From positions 496,001 to 560,000 of the forward strand of contig NZ_CP076538.1 of the NCBI RefSeq assembly GCF_018885265.1: a stretch of DNA of 64,000 nt, written 5' to 3'. Position 1 is the stretch's first letter. Every line of letters begins with the position of its first letter. The DNA comes from Amycolatopsis aidingensis (GTDB lineage: Bacteria > Actinomycetota > Actinomycetes > Mycobacteriales > Pseudonocardiaceae). Shown here piece after piece: positions 26,453-35,049 of this stretch. The notes below the pieces were generated by a model that saw only the letters and a program-made list of their open reading frames with translations, made no database searches and was not told where the DNA came from. A program made the position numbers and the translations under genes.

Positions 26453-28297
26453 TTACCTCAGTCCGAGCTGGCGTAGCGCGAAGTAGACCTCGATCGCGGT
26501 CTGCTTGACCGTCTCGGCGACCACCAGGGAGCCGTGGCCCGCGTCGTAGCGGTAGAACTCGTACGGCACCTCGCGGGCCGCCAGCCGGTCGAGGTAGTTC
26601 TCGATCTGCCGGATCGGGCAGCGCGGGTCGTTGTCCCCGGCCAGCACGAGCACAGGGGCGCGTACCGCGTCCACGTAGGTTATCGGCGAGCACTCGGTGT
26701 AGACCTGCGGTTTCTCTTCCGGTGAACCGCCGAAGAGCGCGCGGTCGAAGGAGCGCAGCTGCTCCATCTCGTCCTCGTAGGCCGCGAGGTAGTCGGCGAC
26801 CGGCACGCCCGCGACGCCGGCCGCCCAGCGGTCCGGCTGGGTACCCAGCGCGAGCAGGGTCAGGTAACCGCCCCAGGACGCGCCGTTCACCACGCAGCGC
26901 TGCGGGTCGGCCAGCCCGTCGCGCACCGCCCAGTCGTGCACGGCGGCGACGTCCTCCAGTTCGGTCAGCCCCGGCCTACCCTCGATCGCGTCCCGCCAGG
27001 CCGAGCCGTACCCGGTGGAGCCGCGGTAGTTCACCTCCACCACCGCGAACCCGGCGTCCAGCCAGGTCGCCCGGTAGGCGGAGAACCGGTCCTCGTCGGC
27101 GGCATGCGGCCCGCCGTGCAGGGTGAACACCGTGGGCAGCGGGCCGTCCCCCGCACCATCCGGGCGGGCGACCAGCGCGTGGATCGTGCCTGCCGGGCCC
27201 GGCACGAAGGCATCGGTCACCGGGGCGGAGCCGGGCGCACGTTCACCCGGCGGGGCGAGCAGCACCCGGTCCTCGCCCTCGGCCGAGCGGGCCCTGATCA
27301 CGGCCGGCTCCGCGGCGCTGGACCAGGAGTACTCCACGGTGCCGTCCGGGCGGACGCCCGCACCGCCGATCCGCCCGGCCGGGGTGTCCAACGAGGACAA
27401 CTCGGCGGTGCTCAGGTCGTACCGGTACAGCGAGCTGCGGCCCTGATGGAAGTGCACCACGAGCAGCGCCTCCGCCCGTGGGTACCAGGTCGCGGCCACC
27501 TCGCCGGGCAGATCCAGCCGCAGCTCGGTCTCGGTGTCCGCCGCCACGTCCCAGATCAGCAGCTCCTCCCGGCCGTGCCGCTCGTGCAGCACCAGCAGCC
27601 GGGAGTCCCCGCGTACCGGGGAGAACTCCAGCGCGGCAAGGCCCTTGCCCTCGCCATCCCACTTCTCGGCGACCGGCTCGAAGTCGGCGCAGGACAGCAC
27701 CCGCAAGGCGGGGTGGCGGGAGTCGCCGTGCTCGGAGTGCGAGATGGCCAGCAGCCGCTCGTCCCTGGACAGCGCCGCGACCCCGGCGTCGTCCACACTG
27801 CTGTAGAACCGGGTGGCCTGTCCCCCGGTGCCCGCGTACAGCGCGCTGCCCTCGTCGGTGGACACGCCGAGCGCGACGATCCGGTGGCCGATCTCCAGCC
27901 CGGCCGGATAGCCGTCCGGGACTCCCGGTACCGCGGGCTCCGCGGGTGCGCCGCCGCCGAACGGCTCGCGCACCCAGGAGCCGAACTCGTCCCCGTCGGT
28001 GTCGTTGAACCACCAGATCCAGGCACCGTCCGGGGAAGGCGTGGCATGCAAGGTGCCGTTCGGCCGGTCGGTCACCCGCCGGTGCTCGTCGCTGCCCCGG
28101 TCCCAGGCGTAGACCTCCCATACCCCGCTGGCGTTGGAGACGTAGAGATTGCGGCCGGGGGCGTCCAGCGCCCAGTCCGGCACCGACATCCGGGCGGCGC
28201 GGAAACGCGCCCGCCAGCGGTCCTCGGCGGCCGCGTCCTCGAAGAGGCGGTCGGGCACGATGGCTGCTGGGTGCTGGGCGATCGGCTGCGTGTTCAC
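26453..28297 (-). CDS. S9-family prolyl oligopeptidase-like serine peptidase
   Basis: A 614-residue peptidase with an N-terminal beta-propeller (residues 40-350, repeats such as PSPDGAWIWWF and ALSRDERLLAIS) and a C-terminal alpha/beta catalytic domain: LHGGPHA (near 392), nucleophile in NGASWGGY (near 475), Asp in AGDNDPRCP (near 560) and His in DAGHGSL (near 592). It has no signal peptide. The GTG at 28297 is divergent from the methyltransferase across 33 bp, where both promoters must overlap. Confidence 0.9.
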   Translation of the reverse strand: MNTQPIAQHPAAIVPDRLFEDAAAEDRWRARFRAARMSVPDWALDAPGRNLYVSNASGVWEVYAWDRGSDEHRRVTDRPNGTLHATPSPDGAWIWWFNDTDGDEFGSWVREPFGGGAPAEPAVPGVPDGYPAGLEIGHRIVALGVSTDEGSALYAGTGGQATRFYSSVDDAGVAALSRDERLLAISHSEHGDSRHPALRVLSCADFEPVAEKWDGEGKGLAALEFSPVRGDSRLLVLHERHGREELLIWDVAADTETELRLDLPGEVAATWYPRAEALLVVHFHQGRSSLYRYDLSTAELSSLDTPAGRIGGAGVRPDGTVEYSWSSAAEPAVIRARSAEGEDRVLLAPPGERAPGSAPVTDAFVPGPAGTIHALVARPDGAGDGPLPTVFTLHGGPHAADEDRFSAYRATWLDAGFAVVEVNYRGSTGYGSAWRDAIEGRPGLTELEDVAAVHDWAVRDGLADPQRCVVNGASWGGYLTLLALGTQPDRWAAGVAGVPVADYLAAYEDEMEQLRSFDRALFGGSPEEKPQVYTECSPITYVDAVRAPVLVLAGDNDPRCPIRQIENYLDRLAAREVPYEFYRYDAGHGSLVVAETVKQTAIEVYFALRQLGLR

Positions 28298-28330
28298 CCC
28301 ACGATCCTGCCAGTCCGTAGGGTTACCGGT

Positions 28331-29047
28331 GTGCAGGAGGGTTACTCGCCCGGGGTCGCCGGTTTCGTGCTGCCGCTGCTGCGGCCGGGGATGCGGGTGC
28401 TCGACGTCGGCTGCGGAGCAGGGTCGATCACGTTCGGTCTCGAATCGGCTACCCAGGGGGTTCAGCTGTTCGGTGCCGACGAGTCGCTCGGCGACTTCGT
28501 ACCCGCGAAACCTGAATCGTCCACTGTGGACTTCGTGGCGGCCGCGGCGGAGTCGCTGCCGTTCCCGGCCGCCTCGATGGACGTGGTGTTCGCGCACGCC
28601 CTGTTCGAGCGGATCCCCGATCCGGCGGCCGTGCTCGGTGAGTTCGCCAGGGTGCTGCGTCCCGGCGGCGTCCTTGCGTTGTCCACTTCGGACTGGAGTC
28701 GGGCGAAGATCCGGCCGCGGACGGCAAATGTGGATGCCGCCCTGCGCGGCCATCAGCTGCTACGCAGGCGGGCCGGCGGGAACCCGTTCGCCGGGAGGCG
28801 GATCGCCGAGCAGGTGCAGCGGGCCGGATTCACCGACGTCCGGGCCAGGACGCGGTACCTGCCGGATCGGGACTACCGCCAGCTCGGGCGGGAGGTCGAG
28901 GCGGAGCTGGCCGCGGCGCTGGAGTACGCGGGCGGCGATCGCGCGCTGCTGGCCAGCGCGGCACGTTCGGCCTGGGTCTGGGCCCGCGGCGGGGGCGGTG
29001 AGTTCAGCCAGTGCTGGGTCGAGGTGCTGGCGGTGTCCCCCACGTAG
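28331..29047 (+). CDS. class I SAM-dependent methyltransferase
   Basis: A 238-residue methyltransferase: VLDVGCGAGSI (motif I, near 22), ESLPFPAASMDVVFAHALFE (motifs II-III, near 78-97) and LRPGGVLALS (near 115). The UbiE/Methyltransf_11 type fits best; the substrate is unknown. TAGGGT lies 7 nt before the GTG, so it is probably leaderless. A much longer in-frame extension antisense to the peptidase is not real. Confidence 0.85.
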   Translation: MQEGYSPGVAGFVLPLLRPGMRVLDVGCGAGSITFGLESATQGVQLFGADESLGDFVPAKPESSTVDFVAAAAESLPFPAASMDVVFAHALFERIPDPAAVLGEFARVLRPGGVLALSTSDWSRAKIRPRTANVDAALRGHQLLRRRAGGNPFAGRRIAEQVQRAGFTDVRARTRYLPDRDYRQLGREVEAELAAALEYAGGDRALLASAARSAWVWARGGGGEFSQCWVEVLAVSPT

Positions 29048-29135
29048 GGGACGGCGCAACCCGCGGCCGTCCGGTCACGTCTTCCAGATGACGGCGCCGG
29101 ACACGCCGGTGTCGCGGTAAGTCGGGGAGTGAACC

Positions 29136-29648
29136 ATGAGTGCACGCAGCGCGGCGATCATCGGTTCGATCGTGCTCGGCCTGACGTTCGGTTCGGCCGG
29201 GGCTTCCGGCGCGGTCACGGCCGGGGAGGACCGGGTACTCGGTCCGGCGGGCTACAAGTCCTTGTACCTCGGGCAGCCGGAGGCCGCGGCCGAGGCGACC
29301 GGGTTGCTGGTGGACAAGCAGACCGGGCAGCGGTGCCACTACTACTACCTGCACCCGAGCGAGGGGCAGACCAACGTGGGCAGCGGGGTGTTCGTGGACC
29401 CCGGCCGGGGCGTGACGATGATCGGCGGGACCGTGAAATCCCATACGCCGGAAGGAATCACCCTCGGCTCGCGGTTCGGCGAGGTACGGGCCGCCTACCC
29501 GGACATGCGGCGGCTGCCACCGCTGACCTGGGTGTACCGGGCGGCCGTTGCGGGTAACGAGGACGCCAGGTACCGGTTCGCCTTCGACGAAGCTGGCCGG
29601 GTGGCCGATTTCGCCCTGGAGGCCGCCGAGATGGGCGCCTGCGGCTGA
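29136..29648 (+). CDS. secreted protein, unknown function
   Basis: A 170-residue exported protein with a signal peptide cut after about residue 26 (SGAVTA). The mature part begins with LGPAGYKSLYLGQ and ATG, a layout seen in many small actinobacterial secreted proteins, and contains one Cys pair (near 67 and 168) that could form a disulfide. GGGGAG lies 7 nt before the ATG. The fold is probably mixed alpha/beta, with GITLGSRFGEVRAAYP near 107. No function can be assigned. Confidence 0.75.
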   Translation: MSARSAAIIGSIVLGLTFGSAGASGAVTAGEDRVLGPAGYKSLYLGQPEAAAEATGLLVDKQTGQRCHYYYLHPSEGQTNVGSGVFVDPGRGVTMIGGTVKSHTPEGITLGSRFGEVRAAYPDMRRLPPLTWVYRAAVAGNEDARYRFAFDEAGRVADFALEAAEMGACG

Positions 29649-29655
29649 ACGCCGG

Positions 29656-30142
29656 TCACCAGGTCGCGTCCAACCGTCCGATGGTGGCCAGTTCATCGGT
29701 GGCCTGCCGCAGCGCGTGCACGGCGCCCTCGGCGGCCGGTACCAGGATCGGCCTGGGGTCGGCCCGCACGTCCTCGGCGACCGGTTCGCGCAGCCGTTGC
29801 AGGTCGGCCAGCGTTGTGGTGTAAGCGTACAACGCCCGCGCGGCGTCGTAGTGCGCATCGGCCGCGCGCTGCCGGTGTTTGACCAGGCGGTCGCGGATCT
29901 CCTCGAAGTACTGCCTCCGCGAGGTGTTCGGCCGTCTCCGCGGTGTCCGCGCGCAGAATACGAGTCACCGTGGTGGATCCACGCTGGAATTCCGCCAGCG
30001 CGGCCGCCACGTCCCCGGAACCGGCCTGCGCGGGATCGACCCGGTATTTCAGGGCCGGGGACGAGGTGAACTCATCGGTGCGGGAATGAACTCGTTTGGC
30101 GGTTTCCCCGAGTTCCTCGGGATCAACGGAAAAATCCGGCAC
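29656..30142 (-). pseudogene. type VII-secretion-like (EspC/WXG100-type) gene with a frameshift
   Basis: From the ATG at 30142 one frame encodes about 75 residues like EspC/WXG100 proteins (MPDFSVDPEELGETAKRV, AALAEFQRG, ADTAETAEHLAEA). It then turns into Arg/Pro-rich nonsense, while the +1 frame becomes coherent: QYFEEIRDRLVKHRQRAAD, helical segments, ending DELATIGRLDATW and TGA at 29656. The second frame has no usable start near the junction (about 29912-29920, GAGGCAG). One extra base, or +1 frameshifting, would give a single product of about 161 residues. It follows the SseB-domain gene by 7 bp. Confidence 0.65.
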
Positions 30143-30149
30143 AGGGTTC

Positions 30150-31001
30150 TCACAACCGCGCCGCTACCTTGTGCACCAGCGCGGGTACGAGTGGCAGCGG
30201 GGGCGGCGAGGGATTCTCCCGGCGTGGGTTCGGATTGATCAGCACACCGACCTGCGGTCCCCGCCGGACCGCCTCGCGCAGCACCTGCGCCCCTGGCCGG
30301 GTCCAGTGCTTGCCGCTCCACGGGACGCCGGTGGCGTGCCGGTACCTTGCCAGCCGGGGTGCGCTGGTGAACACGCACAGCCAGTCGCCCTGGGTCGCGG
30401 TGTGGGCGATGGCCGGGCCGCTGGTGACCGAGCGCGGCACGTGCACCTCGGCGGGCACGAAGTACCGGAGCACGAGCTCTTCCAGATTCGCCGGACCGCT
30501 CAGTTCGCGGATGGCGCGGCAGAGCTGGTCGGTCCGCTGCTCCCGGAGCACCCTGGCGCGAACGACTTCCGGCGGGAGCACCGGTTGCGGGTGGCCGAGG
30601 CTGACCACCAGCTCGTCGCGGAAGCGTTGCCGTAGCCGTTCCGCCTGCCGTTTGGAGAAACCCTCGCCCTCGTGCCGGTGCAGCTCCTGTAGCCGTTCGC
30701 CCAGTTTCTGTTCCGACATGGGCGGCTCCAGCCCGACGTTGTAGCAGGCGGCCACGACGAGCGGGAAGGTCGGCTCGGTGAACTTCTCCAGCACGGCCTC
30801 CAACCGCAGCACCACCTTGGCCCTGAGCTGTTCCAGGTTGTCGTGCTCGGTGATCTGCCAGATCCGGCGCAGATCCGGCCCGAGCCGGTTGCGCAGGTCG
30901 CGATGGCGCAGCCCGAGACCTTTGTGTAGTGACTCGAGCCGGTCCGCGGCCCTGCGCCGCATCTCGTTGTCGATCTCTGTGCCACTGTCGAGTCTGAGCA
31001 T
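30150..31001 (-). CDS. SseB-domain protein with helical N-terminus
   Basis: A 283-residue protein. The N-terminal 150 residues are helical and charged (LRNRLGPDLRRIWQI near 35), like a module seen in other actinomycete regulators and effectors. The C-terminal part (YFVPAEVHVPRS, then GDWLCVFTSAPRLARY near 205, and VGVLINPNP) matches the SseB N-terminal domain, common next to type VII-like genes. The ATG at 31001 follows GAGGGGGAA; two in-frame ATGs further upstream are less likely. It is cotranscribed with the frameshifted gene downstream. Confidence 0.7.
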   Translation of the reverse strand: MLRLDSGTEIDNEMRRRAADRLESLHKGLGLRHRDLRNRLGPDLRRIWQITEHDNLEQLRAKVVLRLEAVLEKFTEPTFPLVVAACYNVGLEPPMSEQKLGERLQELHRHEGEGFSKRQAERLRQRFRDELVVSLGHPQPVLPPEVVRARVLREQRTDQLCRAIRELSGPANLEELVLRYFVPAEVHVPRSVTSGPAIAHTATQGDWLCVFTSAPRLARYRHATGVPWSGKHWTRPGAQVLREAVRRGPQVGVLINPNPRRENPSPPPLPLVPALVHKVAARL

Positions 31002-31304
31002 CGTCGCTTCCCCCTCGGTCCGCATGGCGGTGAGGCCGAACAGAGTAGCGAATACCGGCATGTTGTCTTGCGGGAACCCTGCGGCATACCAGGCGACCTG
31101 GCATTTTGCCAGATTCTCGCCATCATGTCGCCAATAGTTGACATAAGGTCAATGATCTTGCTGGTCGGGGCGCAGTTCTCGCCGTGAAGTCGCCAGTCCG
31201 GCGGTGGCGAATCCGCGGCGAATGATCGTTGCCAAGTGGAATTAAGGGCTCATTTGTCAATAGCCTGATCGGGAGAAGTTTCCCGTCGACCGACAAGGAA
31301 TTCC
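31002..31304. promoter_or_regulatory. divergent intergenic region with a TTGAC-N5-GTCAA palindrome
   Basis: This 303-bp stretch has no gene. TTGAC-ATAAG-GTCAA (31138-31152) is a perfect 5-bp-arm inverted repeat, extendable with mismatches, in a locally AT-richer part; GTCGCCA recurs around it. It may be the operator of the SseB-domain operon or of the small gene at 31305. Confidence 0.35.
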
Positions 31305-31460
31305 GTGGACCCGATTTATGTGATGGTGCTGGCCGTCCTGCTCGGCCTGCAGACCGGCTACCTGATCACCAAGCGACCCCACCGCCCCCAGCACCGGCAG
31401 GCCCGGGTCGAAGTCCTGCTCGTGCATGCCGAGCGCAGCCAAACCGATCTACCCCGGTAA
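31305..31460 (+). CDS. 51-residue single-pass membrane protein
   Basis: GTG-started frame preceded by AAGGAA with 4-nt spacing. The product has a hydrophobic helix at residues 5-24 (VMVLAVLLGLQTGYLI) followed by a basic tail (TKRPHRPQHRQARV) and ends LPR-stop. The positive charge after the helix predicts N-outside orientation. Codon use fits the neighbours. The function is unknown; a GC-rich hairpin (31504-31523) follows. Confidence 0.5.
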   Translation: MDPIYVMVLAVLLGLQTGYLITKRPHRPQHRQARVEVLLVHAERSQTDLPR

Positions 31461-31503
31461 ACCGCCCTGGCGCCCGCCGGGCCGAGCACGCCGCACCGTG
31501 GGG

Positions 31504-31523
31504 CCGGGGGATCTGGCCCCCGG
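31504..31523 (+). terminator. GC-rich hairpin after the small membrane-protein gene
   Basis: CCGGGGG (31504-31510) pairs with CCCCCGG (31517-31523) around a 6-nt loop; two more pairs form outside after one bulge. It lies 43 bp after the small gene's stop. Confidence 0.4.
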
Positions 31524-31534
31524 GCCGGCACAAA

Positions 31535-31575
31535 GGAAGGTCCCCGTCTGCGTTCTCCGCAGACGGGGACCTTCC
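31535..31575 (-). terminator. terminator of tRNA-Pro
   Basis: A perfect 18-bp inverted repeat (GGAAGGTCCCCGTCTGCG and its complement) with a 5-nt loop, just 10 bp beyond the tRNA 3' end. Read on the minus strand it is followed by TTTG. It may also terminate plus-strand transcripts. Confidence 0.8.
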
Positions 31576-31585
31576 AGACCTTCCG

Positions 31586-31659
31586 TCGGGGTGGCGGGAT
31601 TTGAACCCACGACCTCCTCGACCCGAACGAGGCACGCTACCAAGCTGCGCCACACCCCG
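31586..31659 (-). tRNA. tRNA-Pro (anticodon CGG)
   Basis: A 74-nt cloverleaf: acceptor stem CGGGGTG/CACCCCG, anticodon stem CCTCG/CGAGG with loop TTCGGGT (anticodon CGG, reads CCG), T-arm with GTTCAAAT, discriminator A. The CCA end is not encoded. CCG is a very common proline codon in this genome. Confidence 0.95.
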
Positions 31660-31688
31660 AGGTACTGCTTAACGGGCCACGGAAGAGT

Positions 31689-32669
31689 CTAGCGGACGTC
31701 GCTCGGCACCCTGAACGGGGTTTCCCGATGGCTCTTCCGGTCGCCGGACGGCCGGGGCACGAGGGTGAGCAGGCTGGCTTCCGGCGGGCAGGCGAACCGC
31801 ACCGGGGCATAGGGCGAGGTGCCGAGGCCCGCGGAGACGTGCAGCCACATGGAGGCGCCCCAGCGGGAGACGCCGCGGGCCCTGGACCGGTCGAGCTCGC
31901 AGTTGGTGACCAGCGCGCCGAGGCCGGGTACCCGCAGCTGCCCGCCGTGGGTGTGCCCGGCGAGGACCAGGTCGTAGCCGTCGGAGGCGAAGGCGTCCAG
32001 CACCCGGGGTTCGGGGGAGTGGGTGATGCCGAGCCGTAGCGCGGAGGACCGGTCCGTCCTGCCCGCGATGTCGACATACCGATCTCTCCGCAGGTGTGGA
32101 TCGTCCACCCCGGCCGCGAACACGGTCTGCCCGGACGCGGGGAAGCTCCTGCGTACGTGGGTCAGGTCGAGCCAGCCCCGTTCGATCAGCGCGGCCCGCA
32201 GGTCCCGCCAGGGCAGCCGGGCGCCGTAGATCCGCCGCTTGCGACCGCGCGGCATCAGGTAGCGGACCGGGTTCTTCGGCTTCGGCCCGTAGTAGTCGTT
32301 GCTGCCGAAGACGAAGACGCCCGGCCGGTCCAGCAGCGGGCCGAGCGCGCGCAGCACGGCGGGGACGGCCTGCGGGTGCGCGAGGTTGTCCCCGGTGTTC
32401 ACCACCAGATCCGGTTCGAGGTCGTCCAGCGCAGCCACCCACCGCTGCTTGGACACCTGACCGGGAAGCATATGCAGGTCGGAGATGTGCAGGATCCTCA
32501 GCGGGCGGGTGCCGGGGGCGAGTACCGGCACCTCTGCGGTGCGCAGGGTCCACTGCCGCCGCTCGATGGCCGCGGCATAACCGACTGTCGCGGCACCGAG
32601 GGCGACCGTCCCCGCGACGAGGCGCTTGACCCGCGCCCCGACCGTGCTGGCGTTACCGAGCGTGCTCAC
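31689..32669 (-). CDS. membrane-anchored metallophosphoesterase
   Basis: A 326-residue calcineurin-type phosphoesterase. A hydrophobic helix (residues 15-35) precedes the catalytic domain with HISDLHML (near 62), VNTGDN (near 90), GSNDYY (near 122) and GHTHGGQ (near 240), all metal-binding motifs. TATCCT lies 7 nt before the GTG start, so the mRNA is probably leaderless. It matches M. tuberculosis Rv3683 by position beside ponA2. Substrates of this group are unknown; UDP-sugar or lipid phosphates are possible. Confidence 0.88.
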   Translation of the reverse strand: MSTLGNASTVGARVKRLVAGTVALGAATVGYAAAIERRQWTLRTAEVPVLAPGTRPLRILHISDLHMLPGQVSKQRWVAALDDLEPDLVVNTGDNLAHPQAVPAVLRALGPLLDRPGVFVFGSNDYYGPKPKNPVRYLMPRGRKRRIYGARLPWRDLRAALIERGWLDLTHVRRSFPASGQTVFAAGVDDPHLRRDRYVDIAGRTDRSSALRLGITHSPEPRVLDAFASDGYDLVLAGHTHGGQLRVPGLGALVTNCELDRSRARGVSRWGASMWLHVSAGLGTSPYAPVRFACPPEASLLTLVPRPSGDRKSHRETPFRVPSDVR

Positions 32670-32707
32670 GTTATCCAGGATACGTGCTCGACGGGATGAT
32701 CCGCCGC

Positions 32708-32830
32708 ATGCCCAGCGATCACCGGGGGCGGCGGGTGCGGCGCCGCCTCCGGAGGGTGCCCGGCCCGCTGCTCTTGCCGGGGGAGCCCGCTGGACCGAGT
32801 CGGTTCCTACGCTTCGTGCTCAGGGAGTGA
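32708..32830 (+). CDS. possible 40-residue basic protein
   Basis: An ATG frame that begins 7 nt after GATGAT (a leaderless-type -10) and encodes an Arg-rich peptide with GPLLLPGEPAGPSRF, ending VLRE-stop. It loosely recalls the N-terminus of actinobacterial DUF1025 metallopeptidases (RGPLxPP...R), but no catalytic part follows in any frame. It may be a remnant, a small gene or chance. Confidence 0.3.
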   Translation: MPSDHRGRRVRRRLRRVPGPLLLPGEPAGPSRFLRFVLRE

Positions 32831-32895
32831 CCACCCGTGACAGTAAAGGCTCTTTCCTTTTGGCGGCACCAGCGTCACTCGATCGGGTGATTTCC

Positions 32896-35049
32896 TTACA
32901 TGTGTTCGTAGCGTGGGTCGGACTGCGGCAACGGCTCGACCGGTTCACCTTCCAGGATCTTGCTCACCGCGCTGAACCAGGTCTGGGCGGGTGTCTTGCC
33001 GCCGAACATGTTGGCGTTGACGCAGCCCTTTGACGTGACATTTCCCACGCCGTGATAGCAGAGCCCGCCGCTGCCGCCGTCCGGCCGGAACACCATCGCG
33101 GCGCCCGCCAGTTGCGGGGTCGCGCCGATGAACGAGGCGGAGCCGTTGTTCTGCGTGGTTCCGGTCTTCCCGAGCATCGGGCGGGTCCAGTCCACCGTGC
33201 TCGCGGCCCTGGCCGCCGTGCCGCCGGGGAGGTCGTCCTTGCTCATGCCCACCGCGAGCGTGTTGGCAAGCCCCTCGTCCACCACCCGCTCGCACGGCTT
33301 CTCGTTGAACGGGACCTTCTTGCCGTTGCGGTCGGTGATCTCGGCGATCGGGGTCGGCGGGCACCACATGCCACCGCTCATGATCGTGGCCGCGACGTTG
33401 GCCATCTCCAGCCCGCTCACCGGGCTCGGCCCGAGGGTGAAGGAGCCCTGCCCCGGGGAGTTCTCGTCCGGGCCGAACCAGTCGTGCTGGCTGCGGTTGG
33501 CTCGCCAGTCCTCGGAGTCGGGCTTGACCTGCCGACCGTACATGTTGCTGGCCATGGTGTCGCGCAGGCCGAGCTTGCTGGCCATGTCCACCACCGGCCC
33601 CATCCCTGCCTTCTCCTCCAGGATGACGAAGCCGGTGTTCGGCGAGGTCTGCAGCGCGCCCTGCAGGGTGTTCGAGGACGGGTAGTTCGGGCTGGAGTTC
33701 TTCACGCAGTAGGCCCAGGTGCCCCTGCCGACCTGCGGGCAGCCCGGCTTGCGCCCACTGGTGAACACGTTGGACACGTGGAAGCTGGGGGTCTGGATGG
33801 TGTCGTAGATCCCGGCCACGCCCTGCTGCAGGGCGGCCGCCGCGGTGAACACCTTGTAGCTGGACCCTGCGCCTTCCTTGTTGTAGATGCCGGATGGCAG
33901 CGCGTAGAAGGTCTCCCCCTGCTCCTTGTCCGGCCCGTAGTCCCGGTTGGCGGCCAGCGCGACGACCTCGTGCCGTTCCTTGCCCGGCCGGACCAGGGAC
34001 AGCGTGTTCGCGACGTTGTCCTCGGTCTTGTCCACCTGCTCCTCGGCGGCCCGCTTGGCCTCGTTGTTGGCCTTCTGGTCCATGGTGGTGCGGATGGTCC
34101 AGCCGCCGGTGTAGATCTCGTCCTTGGTGAGCCCGGACTGGATCAGGTAGTCCTCGACGTACTGGCAGAAGAAGCCGTTGCCGGGGCCCGCGCCCACGCA
34201 GTTGGATGCGGGCTTCTCCGGCCCGTCCGGTAGCACGCCGAGGTCCTGGGCGGCGATCCGCCTCGCGTCTTCCGGCGCGAGCTTGCGGTTCTCCACCATC
34301 TTCTCCAGCACCCAGTTGCGCCGCTCGGTGGCGGCCTCCGGATGGTTCCACGGGTCGAACTTCGGCGGGTTGTTCACCATGCCGGCCAGCAACGCGGCCT
34401 GCGCCGCGTTCAGCTTGTCCGGGGTGGTGCCGAAGTAGGAGCGGGCGGCCGCGCCGATGCCGTAGATCTTCCTGGAGAACTCGACCACGTTCAGATAGCC
34501 GGTGAGGATCTGCTCCTTGGACATCTTCGTCTCGAGCTGGATCGCGATCCGCGCCTCCTTGAGCTTGCGCGCGATCGAGACCTCCTGGGCCTTCTGCTGC
34601 CCGAGTTCGTTCCCCCGGTAAACAACGTTAATCAAGTAGTTCTTCACGTACTGCTGGGTGAGCGTGGAAGCACCCTGCGTATTACCGGTGCTGGTGCTGA
34701 TGGCCGCGCGCAGCGTGCCTTTCCAGTCGACCCCGCGGTGCTGGTAGAAGCGCCGGTCCTCGACCGAGATCATCGCCCATTTCATGGCCTCGGAGATCTC
34801 GTCACTGGCGGTAGGTATCCGGTACTGCTCGTACAGGGTGGCGATCCGGTTGCCCTGCGCGTCGGTGACGTTCGTGACCAGCGGCGGAGGCACGTCGGCG
34901 AGTTCCGAGGACATGTCGTCGACCGTCTCGCTCGCCTGGTTCGACATCACCCCGGCGGCGCCGACGACGGGGAACAGCAGCCCCGCGACCAGCACACCGG
35001 CGAGCAGACAGAGTCCGAGCAGCTTCAGCAGACCATCGCTCTTACGCAC
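32896..35049 (-). CDS. ponA2: bifunctional class A penicillin-binding protein
   Basis: Polymerises and cross-links peptidoglycan outside the membrane. The 717-residue protein has one TM helix (10-32), a GT51 glycosyltransferase domain with catalytic Glu97 in VEDRRFYQHRG and GASTLTQQYVKN (126-137), and a transpeptidase domain with nucleophile Ser396 in SSYK, SPN (469-471) and KTGT (628-631). Cys pairs near 284-295, 437-448, 563-586 and the C-terminus may form disulfides. Unlike M. tuberculosis PonA2 there is no C-terminal PASTA domain. The GTG at 35049 has TACCCT 7 nt upstream. Confidence 0.93.
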   Translation of the reverse strand: MRKSDGLLKLLGLCLLAGVLVAGLLFPVVGAAGVMSNQASETVDDMSSELADVPPPLVTNVTDAQGNRIATLYEQYRIPTASDEISEAMKWAMISVEDRRFYQHRGVDWKGTLRAAISTSTGNTQGASTLTQQYVKNYLINVVYRGNELGQQKAQEVSIARKLKEARIAIQLETKMSKEQILTGYLNVVEFSRKIYGIGAAARSYFGTTPDKLNAAQAALLAGMVNNPPKFDPWNHPEAATERRNWVLEKMVENRKLAPEDARRIAAQDLGVLPDGPEKPASNCVGAGPGNGFFCQYVEDYLIQSGLTKDEIYTGGWTIRTTMDQKANNEAKRAAEEQVDKTEDNVANTLSLVRPGKERHEVVALAANRDYGPDKEQGETFYALPSGIYNKEGAGSSYKVFTAAAALQQGVAGIYDTIQTPSFHVSNVFTSGRKPGCPQVGRGTWAYCVKNSSPNYPSSNTLQGALQTSPNTGFVILEEKAGMGPVVDMASKLGLRDTMASNMYGRQVKPDSEDWRANRSQHDWFGPDENSPGQGSFTLGPSPVSGLEMANVAATIMSGGMWCPPTPIAEITDRNGKKVPFNEKPCERVVDEGLANTLAVGMSKDDLPGGTAARAASTVDWTRPMLGKTGTTQNNGSASFIGATPQLAGAAMVFRPDGGSGGLCYHGVGNVTSKGCVNANMFGGKTPAQTWFSAVSKILEGEPVEPLPQSDPRYEHM

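Noticed and set aside
31504..31575. Attachment site or integrated element beside tRNA-Pro
   Set aside because: No repeat of the tRNA 3' end and no integrase in the window; the nearby repeats are better explained as terminators.
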